Assembly (NCBI GenBank): GCA_032622095.1
Contig: CP136069.1
Span: forward strand, 82,112,958 to 82,176,957
DNA: 64,000 nt
Source of the DNA: Siphonodentalium dalli
Taxonomy: Eukaryota; Mollusca; Scaphopoda; Gadilida; Siphonodentaliidae
Direction of reading: 5' to 3'
This document shows, piece after piece, positions 9,923 through 23,272 of this stretch (its first letter is position 1; each line of letters opens with the position of its first letter). The position numbers and the translations under genes are program-made. The notes beneath the pieces were generated by a model. It was not told the origin of the DNA and did no database searches. It saw only the letters and a list, made by a program, of their open reading frames with translations.

Positions 9923-12900
9923 CTGTCACAGTAAGTGGAGAAATATTGCTATTATTTTCTAAGTTTCCAGCTGAGTTGTTTTTAAAATATTATTTATTGA
10001 ATTATTTTCTAAACCTTCAACAGTTTTCATTTTATCCCTTTGAACCCTAGAATATATATGTAAAACACCCCATTCCCTGGGTTGTAGAACAAAATTGGGA
10101 TGTTTCAAATGATATCTAAACCACTTTACAATAGAATCACATTGGTATATATAATATCAATTACATGTAGGATGCAGTAATTTAGAAAACATTATGAATT
10201 ATTGTATAAATGAGTCCTTGTCCAGTGGTTGAGCTTGCTACATATATATCATGCCCACTAACAGTTATCCCCAGGTTTCCCTATGAATAGGAACAGTATA
10301 TTTATTGACATCATATGTACATGTATGTGACAGATGTTTATTAGCCTATTTTCAGCAGTTGACCAGCAATACACAATTGGTTAAATGATAATCAAATCAC
10401 AATAAACAGAACGATCTGTTTGTTATTATGGGGCATATGTTGATACTAGATTTGGTTGTTCTTACTTTTTCTGGTTTAATTGTTTGAGATTTGGCGACGT
10501 CATGGCAGAGAATGTAAAAATCATGACAATTCAGCGTAACTGTCGCCCGTATGCTGGACATAGCCCAACATGTCATATATGGAAAGAGTGGAGTATTTAG
10601 TACTGGCAGGTTATTATCCTGTCCGTACAAATGTTGAATAATAGTCAAAAACATAACCCTCCCCCAATGTTATAAAATATGAAATAAAGCCATCACTGGG
10701 GATTGGATCAAAGAATGACACAAACAAGAAAGGGAAATCCCCAGTGGTATATATAGTATATCATTGTAATGACTACATGGAGGGATATTTCATTAGTCCA
10801 TCTTATCAGTTGGAGAAATAGTAAACAAAAACTTAAGACGAAATCATCCACACAAATGTGGCGGTGAGGACTGTACATGTAGTTCAGAATGAAAAGATTT
10901 AAGCAAACGTTAGGAATTACTTTGTGCTGAATACAAAGAAGAAACAAAAAGTGTGAAATTTATATCCATGTCTCGTCTTAGTAGACAATCAAAATACAAG
11001 ATGGTGCCCAATGTGGCGGCTAATTTTAATGTCAACACTGCAAATAACGAATACGAAAGCTGGACAAAATGTCTCATATGGTAGTTTGTAGCGACATATT
11101 GTTTATATTGTGTGCTTATATAAGATGCCGATATGTTGTTTGATTGACGATTTGTCATATCTCAAATTAACTTTCTTATACCATGATCGATCAGCTTTGT
11201 ATGGGCGCATAAACCGTGTCTCTCGTTCTGCCTTTGGTTTGGTAGTATCCTATATCAGGTTCTAAATGTCAGATTCTCAGCTATGACACAGATGATACAA
11301 GGATGTTGTGCACTATATTCCGCCAGAATTAGCACTGGATGGATATTTTAGTTGTTGAATGTTTAGGTTGTTTTGCTGCTGATTATCAGGAAATTTGTTT
11401 AAAATATTTGGAGAAAGACAAACCAACAAAAATAAAAATCACTCAGCGAAATTCCGAGAATGACTTCAATAGTTCAATTGGCTGAATTACCGCATTAACG
11501 GCAGCCAGCCAATAGATGTGTAATAAATAGAATTATCATCTATCGATCTCAGTGCGCATTTTGACTATTGTTTGACATATTTGATGTCATTTAGAGATGG
11601 TAAAGCATTAACAATATGCAGGCATCTGGCAGTATTAGTGTCATCAACCGTTACAAGTAAACATGCATGTGGCACGATAAGAAGTGTCATTGTATTAATG
11701 TTCAGTAATAATATATCACTTTCATTAATATATGGTGATGGTCTAGAATGTGCAGTCCTCGTTAACATGCACTTTTGACTTTCCACCAACATTTTCAGAG
11801 AGGTCATCGCTAACTAGCCTTGCAACTATTTTGGCCAAAAGAAACATTAATTAACAGAATCAATATCTATCTTATATGTAGCAATGCGAAAATGGCACAC
11901 ATTTTGAAATCCAGCAAATGAGAGGTCTAATCATTCTCTGGCTTTGGGAAAGTGGGATATGAGTCCACAATCAATCAAAGTTCGCAAATCATAGTAACTA
12001 TTTAATAATGTAACACGGATATGTAGATAAATGTATGTCGATGCTATTCCATTCAAAATATTAGTATTGAAAAGCTAAATTATTGCAATCAACTACTAGA
12101 GCGAACAAGATGAAACCATTTGAAGGGTTGTTGAAGACTTCTGGCACTTCAACAACACCTTTCTAAATGCAGTGCAAAGCATCACAAAAGTCGGGACCTG
12201 TCCTGTCAGGCTTTTGTACTTCGTAAAATTGAAATGACAGCCACATCATGGGAGGTCATCTTGTATTTCATTATCCCTCTAAGAGTGAGTTTGTGTGGTT
12301 GTAATATCACATGTTACACAAAATAACACCTATAACTGCTGCACATTTTTTCTATTATTCTTGGTTACGATTATCAAAGGTACTTTTGCGTGCAATTTTA
12401 AAACTTTGGGGAACTGTTGATTTTTGTTCTATTATTTCGCCTATTAAAAGATATTTTCTATAAACCGAGCACCTCTCTGAACCGAACAGAAGGGCCGGTC
12501 CAAAGTGTGTTCGTTTTGTAGAAGTTTTACTGTACATGCAAAATACAAGTTTCGCCATTCAGATATATAATAATGAACCAAGTAATGAAAATATAACAAT
12601 AAGCATGCTATAATAAACGTTATTGAGCTGTACCATGGTCATGTTGCATCATCTCCTTAATACCTTATTTAGAATATGAGCTTGGCATTTACTATATGAT
12701 TACTAGAAGTTGTAAATGATCCTTATTTGGCACGTAACGTAATATCCATAGGTTAGGAGAGAATACCATTTTTTGGAATATCTTTGGAATACAATTCTAT
12801 TATCATACAGTATTATATATTCCCCAATTATGAATAAATGTACGTCAGTTTTGATTTTGAATATACTACGTTTGATCAGTTAAGATACGAGACACTAACG

Positions 12901-13074
12901 TGTAGTTTATACGATAACTTCATGAGATTGCAATCAAATACCACGGGGTGGCTTGTAAGAATAAGTGAATATTAATTGAATTTGCAAGAAGCTGTTCATT
13001 GGTCAAGCAACGTATCGCTCACTGCGCATTGGCTTGATTTCTCCCGTTTGAAATAATTTTAACCATGAGAGTCT
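9923..13074. other. Unannotated non-coding stretch
   Basis: AT-rich, no convincing coding sequence. Short open frames (for example 10397-10654 and 10910-11158, both minus) lack recognisable motifs. One possible degenerate transposon end is listed separately at 12460-12540. Confidence 0.5.
12460..12540 (-). repeat. Possible solitary Tc1/pogo-type transposon end
   Basis: On the minus strand it reads TACAGTAAAACTTCTACAAA then ACGAACACAC and CCGAACAGAAG-type text. This style of CAGT-AAACCTCTA-ACGAACA end is common in pogo/Tigger-like elements. No partner end was found nearby. Confidence 0.3.
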
Positions 13075-13078
13075 TTAA

Positions 13079-13393
13079 CCTCTTCGCTGCTATGACGTCC
13101 GTAAATACTACGGACTTAAAAGTGCACGCCGTGTGCTATATGGTCCGTAGGTACTACGGACCTACTTCAACACACTAGCAGCAGGCCATTATACATAACT
13201 GGTGCATCGGAATAACTGTATCTCGAAGTTTCAAACAGTGTATGGTGTTCCACGATTGTGAAAGATGGTAGCCTTTTAACTGAGTCAGTTTTATGGTTCT
13301 TTTGATATTCCCGTTATATTTTCCCATTGGAAAATGGCAATAACGTCAACAGCCCAGCACACGACGTCATAACGTTATTTAGCAGCGAAGAGG
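13079..13393. mobile_element. piggyBac-type MITE
   Basis: A 315-bp element with inverted ends CCTCTTCGCTGCT ... AGCAGCGAAGAGG, flanked on both sides by TTAA (13075-13078 and 13394-13397), the hallmark piggyBac target. Inside the left end lie two 19-bp near-perfect palindromes, GTCCGTAAATACTACGGAC (13098-13116) and GTCCGTAGGTACTACGGAC (13143-13161). No coding capacity, so it would depend on a transposase elsewhere. Confidence 0.85.
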
Positions 13394-13397
13394 TTAA

Positions 13398-14900
13398 ACC
13401 GTAAGTTCATTGAAATGAAACACGTTCTAATTATATTTAGACTGAATCTATACATTCTTTTCTCAAAAGTTAAATAAATTTTGTTTGACTCACACCCTGA
13501 ATCTTGATCTTAAGAACCAGATGGCACCGGTCTCCTGCCTCCAAATATATCCTTCATGTTCATTGTCAAATTTTACTGCTGTGGTTGATTCCAGCATGCT
13601 ACATCTACATACACTGTCTCAGTCTGGCAACAAGATCACTCAGGACTATTAAAAGAAGACAAATAATGCAATGTGAAAATATGGTTATTGATTATAACAT
13701 GCACATTAGCACAAGTTCTAACAAGAGCATGCCGTTGGGGCGTCAGGGCTGGCGGTCTAGAAAATCCAGGAGGGCTATTAATAGTACTATAGTTTGTCTA
13801 TTTTTGATGTTGTTTAACTAAATTAATTTTGTTATGTGGAAACAAAATGTCCAGAGTTGTCAATGTCAAACCCCCCACAGTATGATATGGTGAATATTTA
13901 ATTGTTTTTATAATAATATATGTTATGATAATTAATATGAACCACAGACAAAATGTAAGAGTGTTTGTACTCAACAATTTGTCAGTTGGTGTCCAACCCA
14001 TGCAATGGAATTGGGTCAGTACACAATCAAGTAGCATAATAAATCCAGTATATTTAGTTATTTACACTTGAATACAAATGACTGCTTTATTTGTCAAAGT
14101 AATCTATATTCCATCACCGATTACAAGTTGTCATGACCACTTTTGCAGATTGCTGCTTCTAGCGGTCAAGTCATTCTGTATAGATTTACTGGGTGTTTAC
14201 AATTGGGGACATAGAGAACAGTTTCTCAAGTGAACAACATTGTAAACAAGAATATTCACCACAGTGAATGATAACTTGGAGACATTAGCTCATTATTAAA
14301 AGATTGTCAATCAAAGCGAGAAAATGAACGACGACTACAAATTTCAGTGATATACATTTTTCACTGATAGGAAACGGAAAGAGAACGAAAGGTTAAACTC
14401 AATCAAGACAGTGGTTCTCACTATCCGCAAACATATGTTGATTTTATCCAGTGAAATATATTGTAAGCTCAATCTTATGAAGAGAAATAATTTATTTTGT
14501 TCTTACAATGCGTGAGTATCGATCAAAAGATATGATTTATGGAACAGTTCGTTCCGCAATTTGATGATTCCGCCATAATGCCCATTTGACATTACCATCA
14601 GTTGCCGAAGTCACGCATGCGCACATTATACAATATAATTCTTTACGATTTCGAGGCAGTATTTTTCTCATAAAACACAATAAAATAACTAAATAAATTT
14701 CCTATCCGAGACGAGGCGGGCTATAAAAAGCCCGCCTTGGAAAATTCTGGACCGGCTCTAGGCGAGCAGCCCGCCTTGAGTTTTCCAGGCTTGGGGCGTG
14801 GCATAATACGCCCATTTCTGGAGTAGAGTGGAGCAAGGTTTAATTCATTTGTTTTCAAGAAACCTTTGACTTAAGACGAAATAAAAATAAAACACAATAA
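13398..14900. other. Unannotated non-coding stretch
   Basis: No convincing gene. A minus-strand open frame at 13798-14037 and a plus-strand one at 13504-13821 carry no recognisable motif. A short inverted GGCGGGC/GCCCGCC cluster sits at 14715-14785. Confidence 0.45.
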
Positions 14901-14924
14901 TCTGGAAACCGCATGTCAGGTAAA

Positions 14925-15068
14925 ATAAAAAAAGGGGCACAACCCAGTCAAAATCAGTGGACGAAACCCATATTCGAACTTGATCTGTATTTTGGGATGG
15001 TAAACAAATATACCAATTTGGTTCAGTTCACTTGATTCAATCTAAAGTTATCATCCGGAAACCGCAAA
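14925..15068 (+). repeat. Core-repeat unit, diverged
   Basis: Carries AAAAAGGGGCACAACCCAGT, ACGAAACCCATATTCGAACT, TTGATCTGTATTTTGGG and TTATCATCCGGAAACCGCAA, the standard block order of the dispersed core repeat seen repeatedly between 15720 and 17430. Confidence 0.65.
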
Positions 15069-15090
15069 TCAGGTAAAATCTAAGTCGAAT

Positions 15091-15712
15091 AAAAGGTCGG
15101 CCGACCACAGTGTCCCCCGACAACGTGGCAAGTCGATGGCCGCTTTGTTAAAGAATTTTTTTTAAATGTCGATGGCCGCTTTGTTAAAGAAATTAAACCA
15201 GAGTTTCAAATCTCTACATTTAAAACTGTAGGAGGAGTTGATTACACCATGAAGGTACCCAATCTCATCCAAAAGGCAAAAATGTTCCAAATATTCTAAG
15301 TCAAAAACCCCCCGAAAATATGGAAAAAATGATATTTTTGATTAGCTATATAGATGTTGCAAATCACCAACATGTTAGGAACAATATCCCAGAGTTTCAA
15401 ATCTCTACATTTAAAACTGTAGGAGGAGTTGATTACACCATGAAGGTACCCAATCTCATCCAAAAGGCAAAAATGTTCCAAATTTTCTAAGTCGAAAACC
15501 CCCCCAAAAATATGGAAAGACTAATATTTTTGATTAGCTATATATAGATGTTGCAAATCACCAACATGTTAGGAACAATATCCCAGAGTTTCAAATCTCT
15601 ACATTTAAAACTGTAGGAGGAGTTGATTACACCATGAAGGTACCCAATCTCGGACGCACGGATGCATGAGGGTCATTTCTATAGTCCTCCGACGGAAACG
15701 TCGGGGGACAAA
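15091..15712 (+). mobile_element. Complete-looking core-repeat element (pearl/Helentron-like)
   Basis: Left end AAAAGGTCGGCCGACCACAG followed by TGTCCCCCGACAACGTGGCA. Then three tandem ~192-bp units start at GAGTTTCAAATCTCTAC (15201, 15392, 15586), each with GTAGGAGGAGTTGATTACAC and CATGAAGGTACCCAATCTC. A short GGACGCACGGATG tract precedes the terminal hairpin GTCCTCCGACG ... CGTCGGGGGAC (15684-15709). The same left and right ends bound 53151-53830 in reverse, so the pair defines the element's limits. Non-coding. Confidence 0.7.
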
Positions 15713-16535
15713 AATGGACATAACTCAGTCAAAATAATGTGGACGAAACCCATATTCAAATTTGATCTGTATTTTGGGGTGGTAAACTGATATACCAAAT
15801 TTGGTTCAGTTCACTCGATTCAATCTATTAAAGATATCATCCGGAAACTGCAAATTAGGTAAAATCTAAGTTGAATAAAAGGTCGGTAAACCTCATACAT
15901 GTCCGCCTCTAAGCGTTGGCTTGATACGACCGTTGTTTGCGCATAAAAACCTGTCTTTGGTGCTAGTAAACCTACATACCAAATTTAATTTCATTCAGTA
16001 CACATTTACTAAAGTTATCATCCGGAAACCCCGAATTCGAACTTGACCTGTGTTTTGCTGGGAGAAAGACACATACCAACTTTGGTTCAGATCAAATAAT
16101 CCAAACTGGAGTTAACGGTCGGAAACCAAAAATGTTAACAGACGGTCAAATTCTAAGTCGAAAAAGGGCCGTAACTCATGTAAAAATAATTGGACAAAAC
16201 CCATATTCGAACTTGGCCTGTATCTTTAGCTTGGAAATACACATACCAACTTTGGTTGATATCAAATAATCCAAACTGGAGTTATCGGTCGGAAACCAAA
16301 AATGTTAACAGACGGTAAAATTCTAAGTCGAAAAAGGGGCATAACTCTGGTGAAAATTGGCGGACGGAACCAGGATTCGAACTTGACCTGTCTTTTCTGC
16401 TAGTAAACCCACATACCAAATTTAATTTAATTTGGTTCACTCTAACTAAAGTTATCATCCGGAAACCTCGGACGCACGCACGCACACACACACATACTGA
16501 TTATAATAGTCCTCCAAACCCGTTGGATCGGCGGA
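15713..16535 (+). repeat. Run of four diverged core-repeat units ending in a hairpin
   Basis: Units begin near 15715, 15880, 16150 and 16325. Each has a CATAACTC-type start, a CCCATATTCGAACTTG block, an ACATACCAA(C/A)TTTGGTT block and TTATC(A/G)TCCGGAAAC or TCGGTCGGAAACC. The run closes with CGCACGCACGCACACACACAC (16470-16490) and GTCCTCCAAACCCGTTGGAT (16510-16529), an imperfect hairpin followed by GGACAATA. Confidence 0.6.
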
Positions 16536-17492
16536 CAATAAAAGGCCGTCCGGCCAGTGTCCCCCGAAAAAGTGGCTTTATTGGGGGCATCAGCTTTTCT
16601 GAAAAAAAATAACAAGGACCCAAAATCCAATACTAAATTTCAGAACAATCCAACCAGTGTCCCCTGAAATGGCACACGGCAAACTCTAGATATTTATTTG
16701 TTAATTTTACCATCATTAATGCTGGCTGTGTTATTTGTTACCAGATAATCTGTTCAGTGAATAAACAAGAAATCATCGGAAAAAAGTTCATATTATATTT
16801 TCATATAAGAAATCAATATTCCATATTTGAGAGCAACCAGACAAAAATGGGTGGATCGTACCCATATTCGAACTTGATCTGTATTTCGAGCTGATAAACT
16901 CATATACCAAATTTGATTCAGATATGATCAAACTAAAATTATCATCCGGAAACCAGAAAGTGACAGGATTATAAGTCGTAAAAGGGCCATAACTCTCACA
17001 AAAATGGGCAGAGCAAACCCATAAAACCTTCGAATATATTCGAACCTGACCTGTACATGTATTTCGAACTGAAGTTATCATCTGAAAACCAAAAATTGAC
17101 AGGATTCCAAGTCGAAAAATGGCCACAACTCTCGCAAAAATGGGCGGAGCAAACCCATATTCGAAATTGACCTGTATATAGGGCTGATAAACTCACATAC
17201 CAAATTTGGTTCAGATATGATCACACAAACTGAAGTTATCATTCGGAAACCAGAAAATTACAAGATTCTAAGTAAAATAAAAAGGGCCATAACTCTCGCA
17301 AAAATTGACAGAGCAAACCCATATTCGAACTTGACCTGTATTTTGGTCTGATAAACTCACCTATGAAATTTGCTTTTGATCTAATAACCGAAACTAAAGT
17401 TATCACCCGGAAACCATTTCCGGACACACACACGCACGGACGAACACCGGCTATTTTAACAGTCCCCCGAATTTAGGTTTTTTGGGGGACAA
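16536..17492 (+). repeat. Left end plus core-repeat units and terminal hairpin
   Basis: AAAAGGCCGTCCGGCCAGTG followed by TGTCCCCCGAAAAAGTGGC (about 16539-16575) is a second copy of the left end seen at 15091. Core units follow at about 16850, 16975, 17105 and 17275, then ACACACACGCACGGACGAAC and a hairpin GTCCCCCGAATTTAGG...TTTGGGGGAC (about 17461-17490). Short minus-strand open frames here read through the repeats and show no conserved domain. Confidence 0.6.
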
Positions 17493-17665
17493 AAAGGCGC
17501 ATAACTCCGTCAAAATCATGCAGACAAAACCCATATTCGAACTTGATCTGTATTTTGGTGTGGTAAACTAACATAACCAAATTTGGTTCAGTTCACTCGA
17601 TTCAATCTAAAGTTATCATCTGGAAACCAAAGGCGAACGGACGGACGACGGACAACCCATTTACA
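17493..17665 (+). repeat. Core-repeat unit with GACGGACGACGGACA tail
   Basis: Starts AAAAAGGCGCATAACTCCGT and ends in ACGGACGGACGACGGACAAC. Same block order as neighbouring units but probably a separate fragment, as its left border follows a terminal hairpin directly. Confidence 0.55.
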
Positions 17666-18390
17666 TAATACGACCGTTTATTCAAAGGATCTCAAATACG
17701 GTACATTAACTCTTGAAGTAAAACTTTATGAGTTATTATTTATTGATTAAGATACATATATGTACTGCCGGAGTGCCGGTATCATATACATGTATATTAT
17801 GATTAAAGACTCTTCACAAATTTGTGTTATAAATTTAAGTACATACCGGTACCTGTACTCGTATGTTGTAATTTGGGTCTGAAGTAAAAAACCATATACT
17901 ACATTTTCAGTCCTATGTATGGATACTAGTACTTTAACGTTCGCATATGACTGAGAGATTTTTAAAAATTATTGATGAACATCAAAATGTAATGCTCGAA
18001 CTCTGAAAACAAATGTGAATTTGTGGCGAAGAATGAACTGAATGTTTTGTGGGTAAGTGAGTGATTATATGGAACCATGAGAAAGGATGGTGTGGGATTG
18101 GAGGTTGGGGGTGTGTTGTAAAGATTAAAAAAAAATTTCAGAATTTAATTGTTGAATGAAGGAGAAAAAGATGATTGGATATACTTACTACAGGTTCTTA
18201 ATGGTGTTGATGAGTCTAATGGAACAACACAAAATCGATAAATGAAACATGCCAGCCGCATCTGAAAAAATAATAAATTTGAGATGAAAATATTCTTCGC
18301 GCAAGAGAGGTTATTGTGTAAATGAAATATCATTAAAACCAGTATTAAATTAGATTCAATATAAATCTGATATAACCCTAATTTCAAAAT
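17666..18390. other. Unannotated non-coding stretch
   Basis: AT-rich sequence without recognisable genes or repeats. Confidence 0.4.
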
Positions 18391-18397
18391 GCGGTCA

Positions 18398-18535
18398 AAA
18401 TCTAAGTTTGAAAAAGGTCTGTAACTCATGTGAAAATAATTGTACAGAACCCATATTCGAACGTGGCCTGTGTTTTCAACTGGGAAATACACATACCAAC
18501 TTTGTAAGATCAAATATTCCAAAGATAAAATCAAC
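18398..18535 (+). repeat. Core-repeat fragment
   Basis: TCTAAGTTTGAAAAAGGTCTGTAACTC..., ACAGAACCCATATTCGAACG and GAAATACACATACCAACTTT match the units near 16150-16260. Confidence 0.6.
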
Positions 18536-18562
18536 AGATTTAAAAACTCTAGATATGATGAC

Positions 18563-18672
18563 TGAGCTTTGAGTGGTCGGTTCCTCGACTCAAATCAAAT
18601 ATTATTTTACCCCCGAAGCCGAGAAAATACCAGTAGTAATTTAGCAGCGTTAATCAGATTATGCATCTTTAA
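18563..18672 (+). repeat. Left member of a ~110-bp inverted repeat pair
   Basis: GAGCTTTGAGTGGTCGGTTC ... GCAGCGTTAATCAGATTATGCATCTTTAA matches the reverse complement of 23273-23375 along its whole length with scattered mismatches. It is either a TIR of a 4.8-kb element or one of two independent copies of a dispersed repeat. Confidence 0.6.
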
Positions 18673-19242
18673 GGTTTAGTTGACTATCCACGGTAATACT
18701 AATTGCTTTACTGGACTAGATTAGATTAGATTTATTTTGATAGTTCAGGTTATACATGTGTACATGAATACATACTATGGGTATGTTTACAAGTTGAATA
18801 AATATAATACACAACAGTATATATATTATAATTATAATAATTTATATTAAATATACATGTTATATGTAGGGTTCTGATGAGACAGATAGAGTTCAGACTG
18901 TGTAAATAATTGATATATAAGAGAATATATCAATTTTCTCAAGAATTAATTCATTTTATAGAGGTTGCCGTCAGAATATAAGGTAAATTATGTGGCAGAA
19001 ATCTGTATAAAAATAGAAATACTCATGTGACCTGAGACCATCAGGGATAACGCAAAAAGTTCTCTAAATGAGAACTTAATTCCATTGCGGTCCCTGAATT
19101 GAATTCATTGCAATCTTTATCATATATCATAAATGTGAAAAGGGCATTATTGCGTCACATCGAACTAGACAGTGTTAAGTCAGCAGCGACACTTCATGTC
19201 TTTGATGATCAACATAAAAGAAACCGCGCCTACACGTACATA
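18673..19242. other. Unannotated non-coding stretch
   Basis: AT-rich. Contains short TTAGA and TATA-rich runs (18715-18860), no gene. Confidence 0.4.
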
Positions 19243-19243
19243 C

Positions 19244-20669
19244 TGTTATGCCCTAAGTAAATGGCCCATCTAACTGAAGTGGCACCCCAGTTTAACTGTG
19301 TTCCGTTTTAACCTAACCGCGGTTATAAGATGCGTTTAAAACGCAAGAGAACCGAATAAATTGTGCGGTTAAAACAGTTACGTCGCGGTTAAACCGGTAT
19401 ATGTCGCTCTTAATGGAACAGATACCATATGGCGTATATGGCGTGTCATGTTTTAGTTGCCATGCTCGTTAGACAAGTTAGCACAAATAACATGCCAGTG
19501 TCCCTTTCAATATCAATATTTTTTGTTGTGGATCTTTTATTTATTTTTGGATAAATAGAACAGACATTCATATACCAATATTTTATGTTTTGGGTAAACG
19601 GAAGATTGTGATGTATGGTGTGAAAAAATAAAAGCGTTTTTGTGTGTTTTATTTATTTTTGGATTTCTTTTTATAATAATGTTGTATACTTTATAGTAGC
19701 CTTTTGGTGAAAATAACAGTTGGGCTAACCCCTACGGGTAATCGGAATTCTTACGTCCCATTTTCGACTTTAACCATCGATAAAATAAATATTTATATAA
19801 TTATATATAAATATAATTATTCGACAATTTAGCTGACGAGTGCCGGTCACTTTCAATGTAAGGAAACGCGTTTAAAATGGAACAACCGCAAAAGGGAAAA
19901 AACGCATTCAAACGGATCAAATGGCCACTGAATTTCAAACGGATTCGAGTGGATAATTATATAATAATATAAAGTGGGGGTTAGAGTCCCACACATGCAT
20001 CATAAATGTAAAGTGAGGGAAACAAAAATGCGTTTAAACGGAACAACCGCACTCTTCAAACGTCGGGCATTATTCGGATATCGGAAACCGATATTTAAGT
20101 CTTCCGATCTTGCTTTTGTTGCTATATAATCATAATTAACTACAAACGTGACACGCCAGCTAGATTCGCTAATTGCATATGTACTATTACTAGTATTAAA
20201 TTCAGCACTCTACTTTGCTTCAAACATAAGCATGTATTTTTTCTCAAGCCGAACAACGGACGTATACTAGAACATATACGTCAAAATTATACAGTTTTCA
20301 ACAATTGGGGATTAAAACATAAAATATATCGTGTTGAGTACCGATGGTGATAACAAAAACATACAATCAACTCCTGGTCGATTATGAAGTTACCACTTTG
20401 CCGTGATCGCTAAAACACAAAACGATAACATACACAGGTAGATGCATGGGTAGTACCCCTCTCTTTCCCATTAAATATTCAAATACCGGAAGGTTAACGT
20501 TTACGTGCAGTATAACCGCAGTTAAGGGTTATTAACTGCGGTAACCTTACCGCATGTAACTGCGATGCCACCGCAGTTACGGCAAATAACTGCGGTGCGG
20601 TTACGGTTTAACCGCAGTTGTAAACGGATTATAACTGCAGTTAATGGGTCATTTACTTAGGGCATAACA
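19244..20669. mobile_element. Non-autonomous TIR element rich in GGTTAAAC/GCGGTTA motifs
   Basis: Ends TGTTATGCCCTAAGTAAATG (19244) and CATTTACTTAGGGCATAACA (to 20669) are inverted copies. The 8-bp flanks GTACATAC and GTACATGT agree at 6 of 8 positions, suggesting a worn target duplication. Subterminal regions on both sides are dense in GTTTAAC, GCGGTTA and TAACTGCGGT words in both orientations (19310-19395 and 20510-20640). No coding sequence. Confidence 0.65.
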
Positions 20670-20825
20670 GTACATGTACGTTGGGTTCAGTTCAGGTCAT
20701 GGAGTTCACTGCTCATGCATGACTGATGGCAGTGGCATCGTTAAAGGAACAACGCACAGAATGCCACAGATTACATGAAAATATGGCCATGCAATGGCAC
20801 TGTTGTCATGCTAGCACATAGGTAG

Positions 20826-20920
20826 TGCTTTTTCCCAACTAATCGACTAGCAGATTTCGGGATCGACTAATTTAATAATCGCGTCGACTTCGACTAGTCG
20901 ATTAATCATTTCAACACTAA
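20826..20920 (-). repeat. Possible solitary hAT-type element end
   Basis: On the minus strand it starts AGTGTTGAAATGATTAATCG and continues ACTAGTCGAAGTCGACGCG, with the ATCGACTAG word repeated near the inner side. The style fits a subterminal-repeat-rich hAT end. No matching second end was found close by. Confidence 0.35.
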
Positions 20921-21950
20921 AACAAATGTCCGAGAGACTTGCTGGCAATCACCAGCAATCAGAGAATCACTACAAAACACCAACGTCTCTGCGACAAGCC
21001 AATCAAAATCGCTGAATTGTCCATGCGACGTGATCAACGATAAGCACAAGTTTTGAGTGACACGTGTCTCTTTCAACTTCACGTGTCTTTTTAGTCTCAA
21101 TGTTGTACACTCGTTATACTTCTAACTTCTTGTTGGCTCTCTTGTGATATGATGGATTAATTTATAAGAAATTACTCTTGTTTCGATAATTAAAGGTTAG
21201 GAGTTATATCTAAAAATTTTAAACATAAATTTTCTATAAATGCACTACGCGAATTTATCTTCAAACTTTTCAGTTATAACTGCATAACCTTAATCGACAC
21301 AAGAATTATTTCTTAAATCATTCAATAAATGAAAGCTACATGTACATGGATGAATGTACAATAAATATTGCAATGCTGCATTCCTGTCACAAATTCACAA
21401 TAACATCAACTAATTTGACTGAAGATATAATACAGGGAGAGGGTAAACAAAGTAAGATATTACTGTTGAGAAATTGATACAGCATACCCCCTCCCACCCA
21501 ACATTTGGCATATCAGGATTTGATTTTGATTCTCGTACCATCAAACTTGTGAATCCGCTTTGGTTCTCGCAAAAATTTACTAATTTTAAGGCCTACATGG
21601 GGTTTGCCAACTAGATCTGATTGGGTGATTTTGCCATGATTTTAATATAAATTTTCTAAATTATTTTTTTTAAAGATAAGGATGGACTTAAATTACAGAC
21701 TTACAGTCACATACGTTAAAACCGCCATAAACAAAAAGAATATTAAAATAAAGACAGATTGTGTTCTTAATCTTATACCAATCATACACATAAATCATCG
21801 CATAAATATCATGTTATTGTCAAAATCGTACACTGTGTTGGTAAACAAAAGCCATATTACATGTAATAAGATACAGTAGCCAACAATATTACGCAAAGAG
21901 TGTGTGATAAACATAAACACTCGGGATACCCACTTTGGTTAAATTCTTGA
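20921..21950. other. Unannotated non-coding stretch
   Basis: No recognisable gene or repeat. Small open frames at 20906-21100 (minus) and 21682-21879 (plus) lack motifs. Confidence 0.4.
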
Positions 21951-22346
21951 CATACCGCTATTCTCAAAGTAATTGACCAGAAAAACGGGGTGATACCCCG
22001 GTCATGACCGCGGTGATACCGGTAATAAACGGTAACGGTATCGAGATGGTCACGGCGGTGGAGTTACGGTATTGGGCGATGATACCGCAGTCTTTTAGCG
22101 GGCACCGCATTAATTTTTTTGAATACCGCGGTCTTTTAGCGGGCACTGCATTAATTTTTTTGAATACCGCGGTGATTTTCATGGAACTCTTTGAGGGGAA
22201 GTATTTACTCCCACATACATGTACTTGTTCGCATTAACAAGCGGTATCAGTACCGCGGTATTGGAGGATACCGCGGTATAGTACCGCGGTATTAACGGGG
22301 TGACACCACGTTATTGGTGGTCAATTACTTTAAGTATAGCGGTATG
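21951..22346. mobile_element. TIR element with TACCGCGGTA palindromes
   Basis: CATACCGCTATTCTCAAAGT (21951) followed by AATTGACCA is inverted at 22316-22346. The 396-bp interior is built of GATACCGCGGT and TACCGCGGTATT words in both orientations, plus a ~51-bp direct duplication at about 22083-22170 (GCGGGCACYGCATTAATTTT). CAAAGTAATTGACCA is shared with the Tc1-like MITEs at 34284, so the families may be related. Confidence 0.6.
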
Positions 22347-22349
22347 AGG

Positions 22350-23270
22350 GTCAGACTGTTCGACAAAAGAGAGATTATAGATAATTAACCCATGTACACC
22401 TCCAGTTGGCATATTTCATTAAGCTGTGAACTATTAGCGTTGCTTCAATATTAGATAATATATAATATTGAAGTTATAATGGCTTCTGTTACACAACTTG
22501 ATTCAACGAAAAAATCAATCTTTGTTATTTATCGTAAATGACAAAAAAAATCACTCTTGTTATTTGGTTCAATCTTCTGGTTCTATTTATGTTTATGTAT
22601 AATGACATTCACTGTTACAAGATGCATACACATGCCTAGCGGCCCTAGCCATCTAGATAATTGTGAATCTCGGAAAGAAGCTATATTATTATCGTGTTAC
22701 ATCCAGGTTACATGGCATTTAAAAACACAGTCCGTTCTCATCGGAAGCCATTATAATAATGATTTTATTAATGAATAATATAGAGATGGCTTGTGGTGCT
22801 TTAAAAGTAAAATGTAGCCTATAGGCGGCCGGTACCTATGGATACAATGTAGGCCGCTATTACACGGCCTGTGTATTAACTGGATGATATGACACTAGCA
22901 TGTGGTTTGCCCATTTAGCCCTTGTAGGGATGTTCTGACAGATAAATTTCAACAAAAATCCTTAATATGTCAGTTTGTTGAATACATTATTTGAACATCC
23001 ATCCAAATGGAGAATGGGAAATCCAATAGTAATTTTCTCTGTCTGCTAGCTGTTTGCCTTTAATACATTCTTCCAAGTGATGAATATAACATTCAATGTA
23101 ATACTTTTAAAACTGGAGGGGAAATGAAACATGAATCTCATTCAATTAGCCAAGTGTTGTGACTTGTGTGTTGATTGCTTGTGCTCCATACATAATTGCA
23201 CAGAACTGTTGTGATGTAGTCACCCTCTGCAACATTTAATTTTGAAAATTGAGTTGATCAACCTGTATCA
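22350..23270. other. Unannotated non-coding stretch
   Basis: No recognisable gene. An imperfect palindrome lies at about 22820-22855 (GGCGGCCGGTACC...). Confidence 0.4.
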
Positions 23271-23272
23271 TT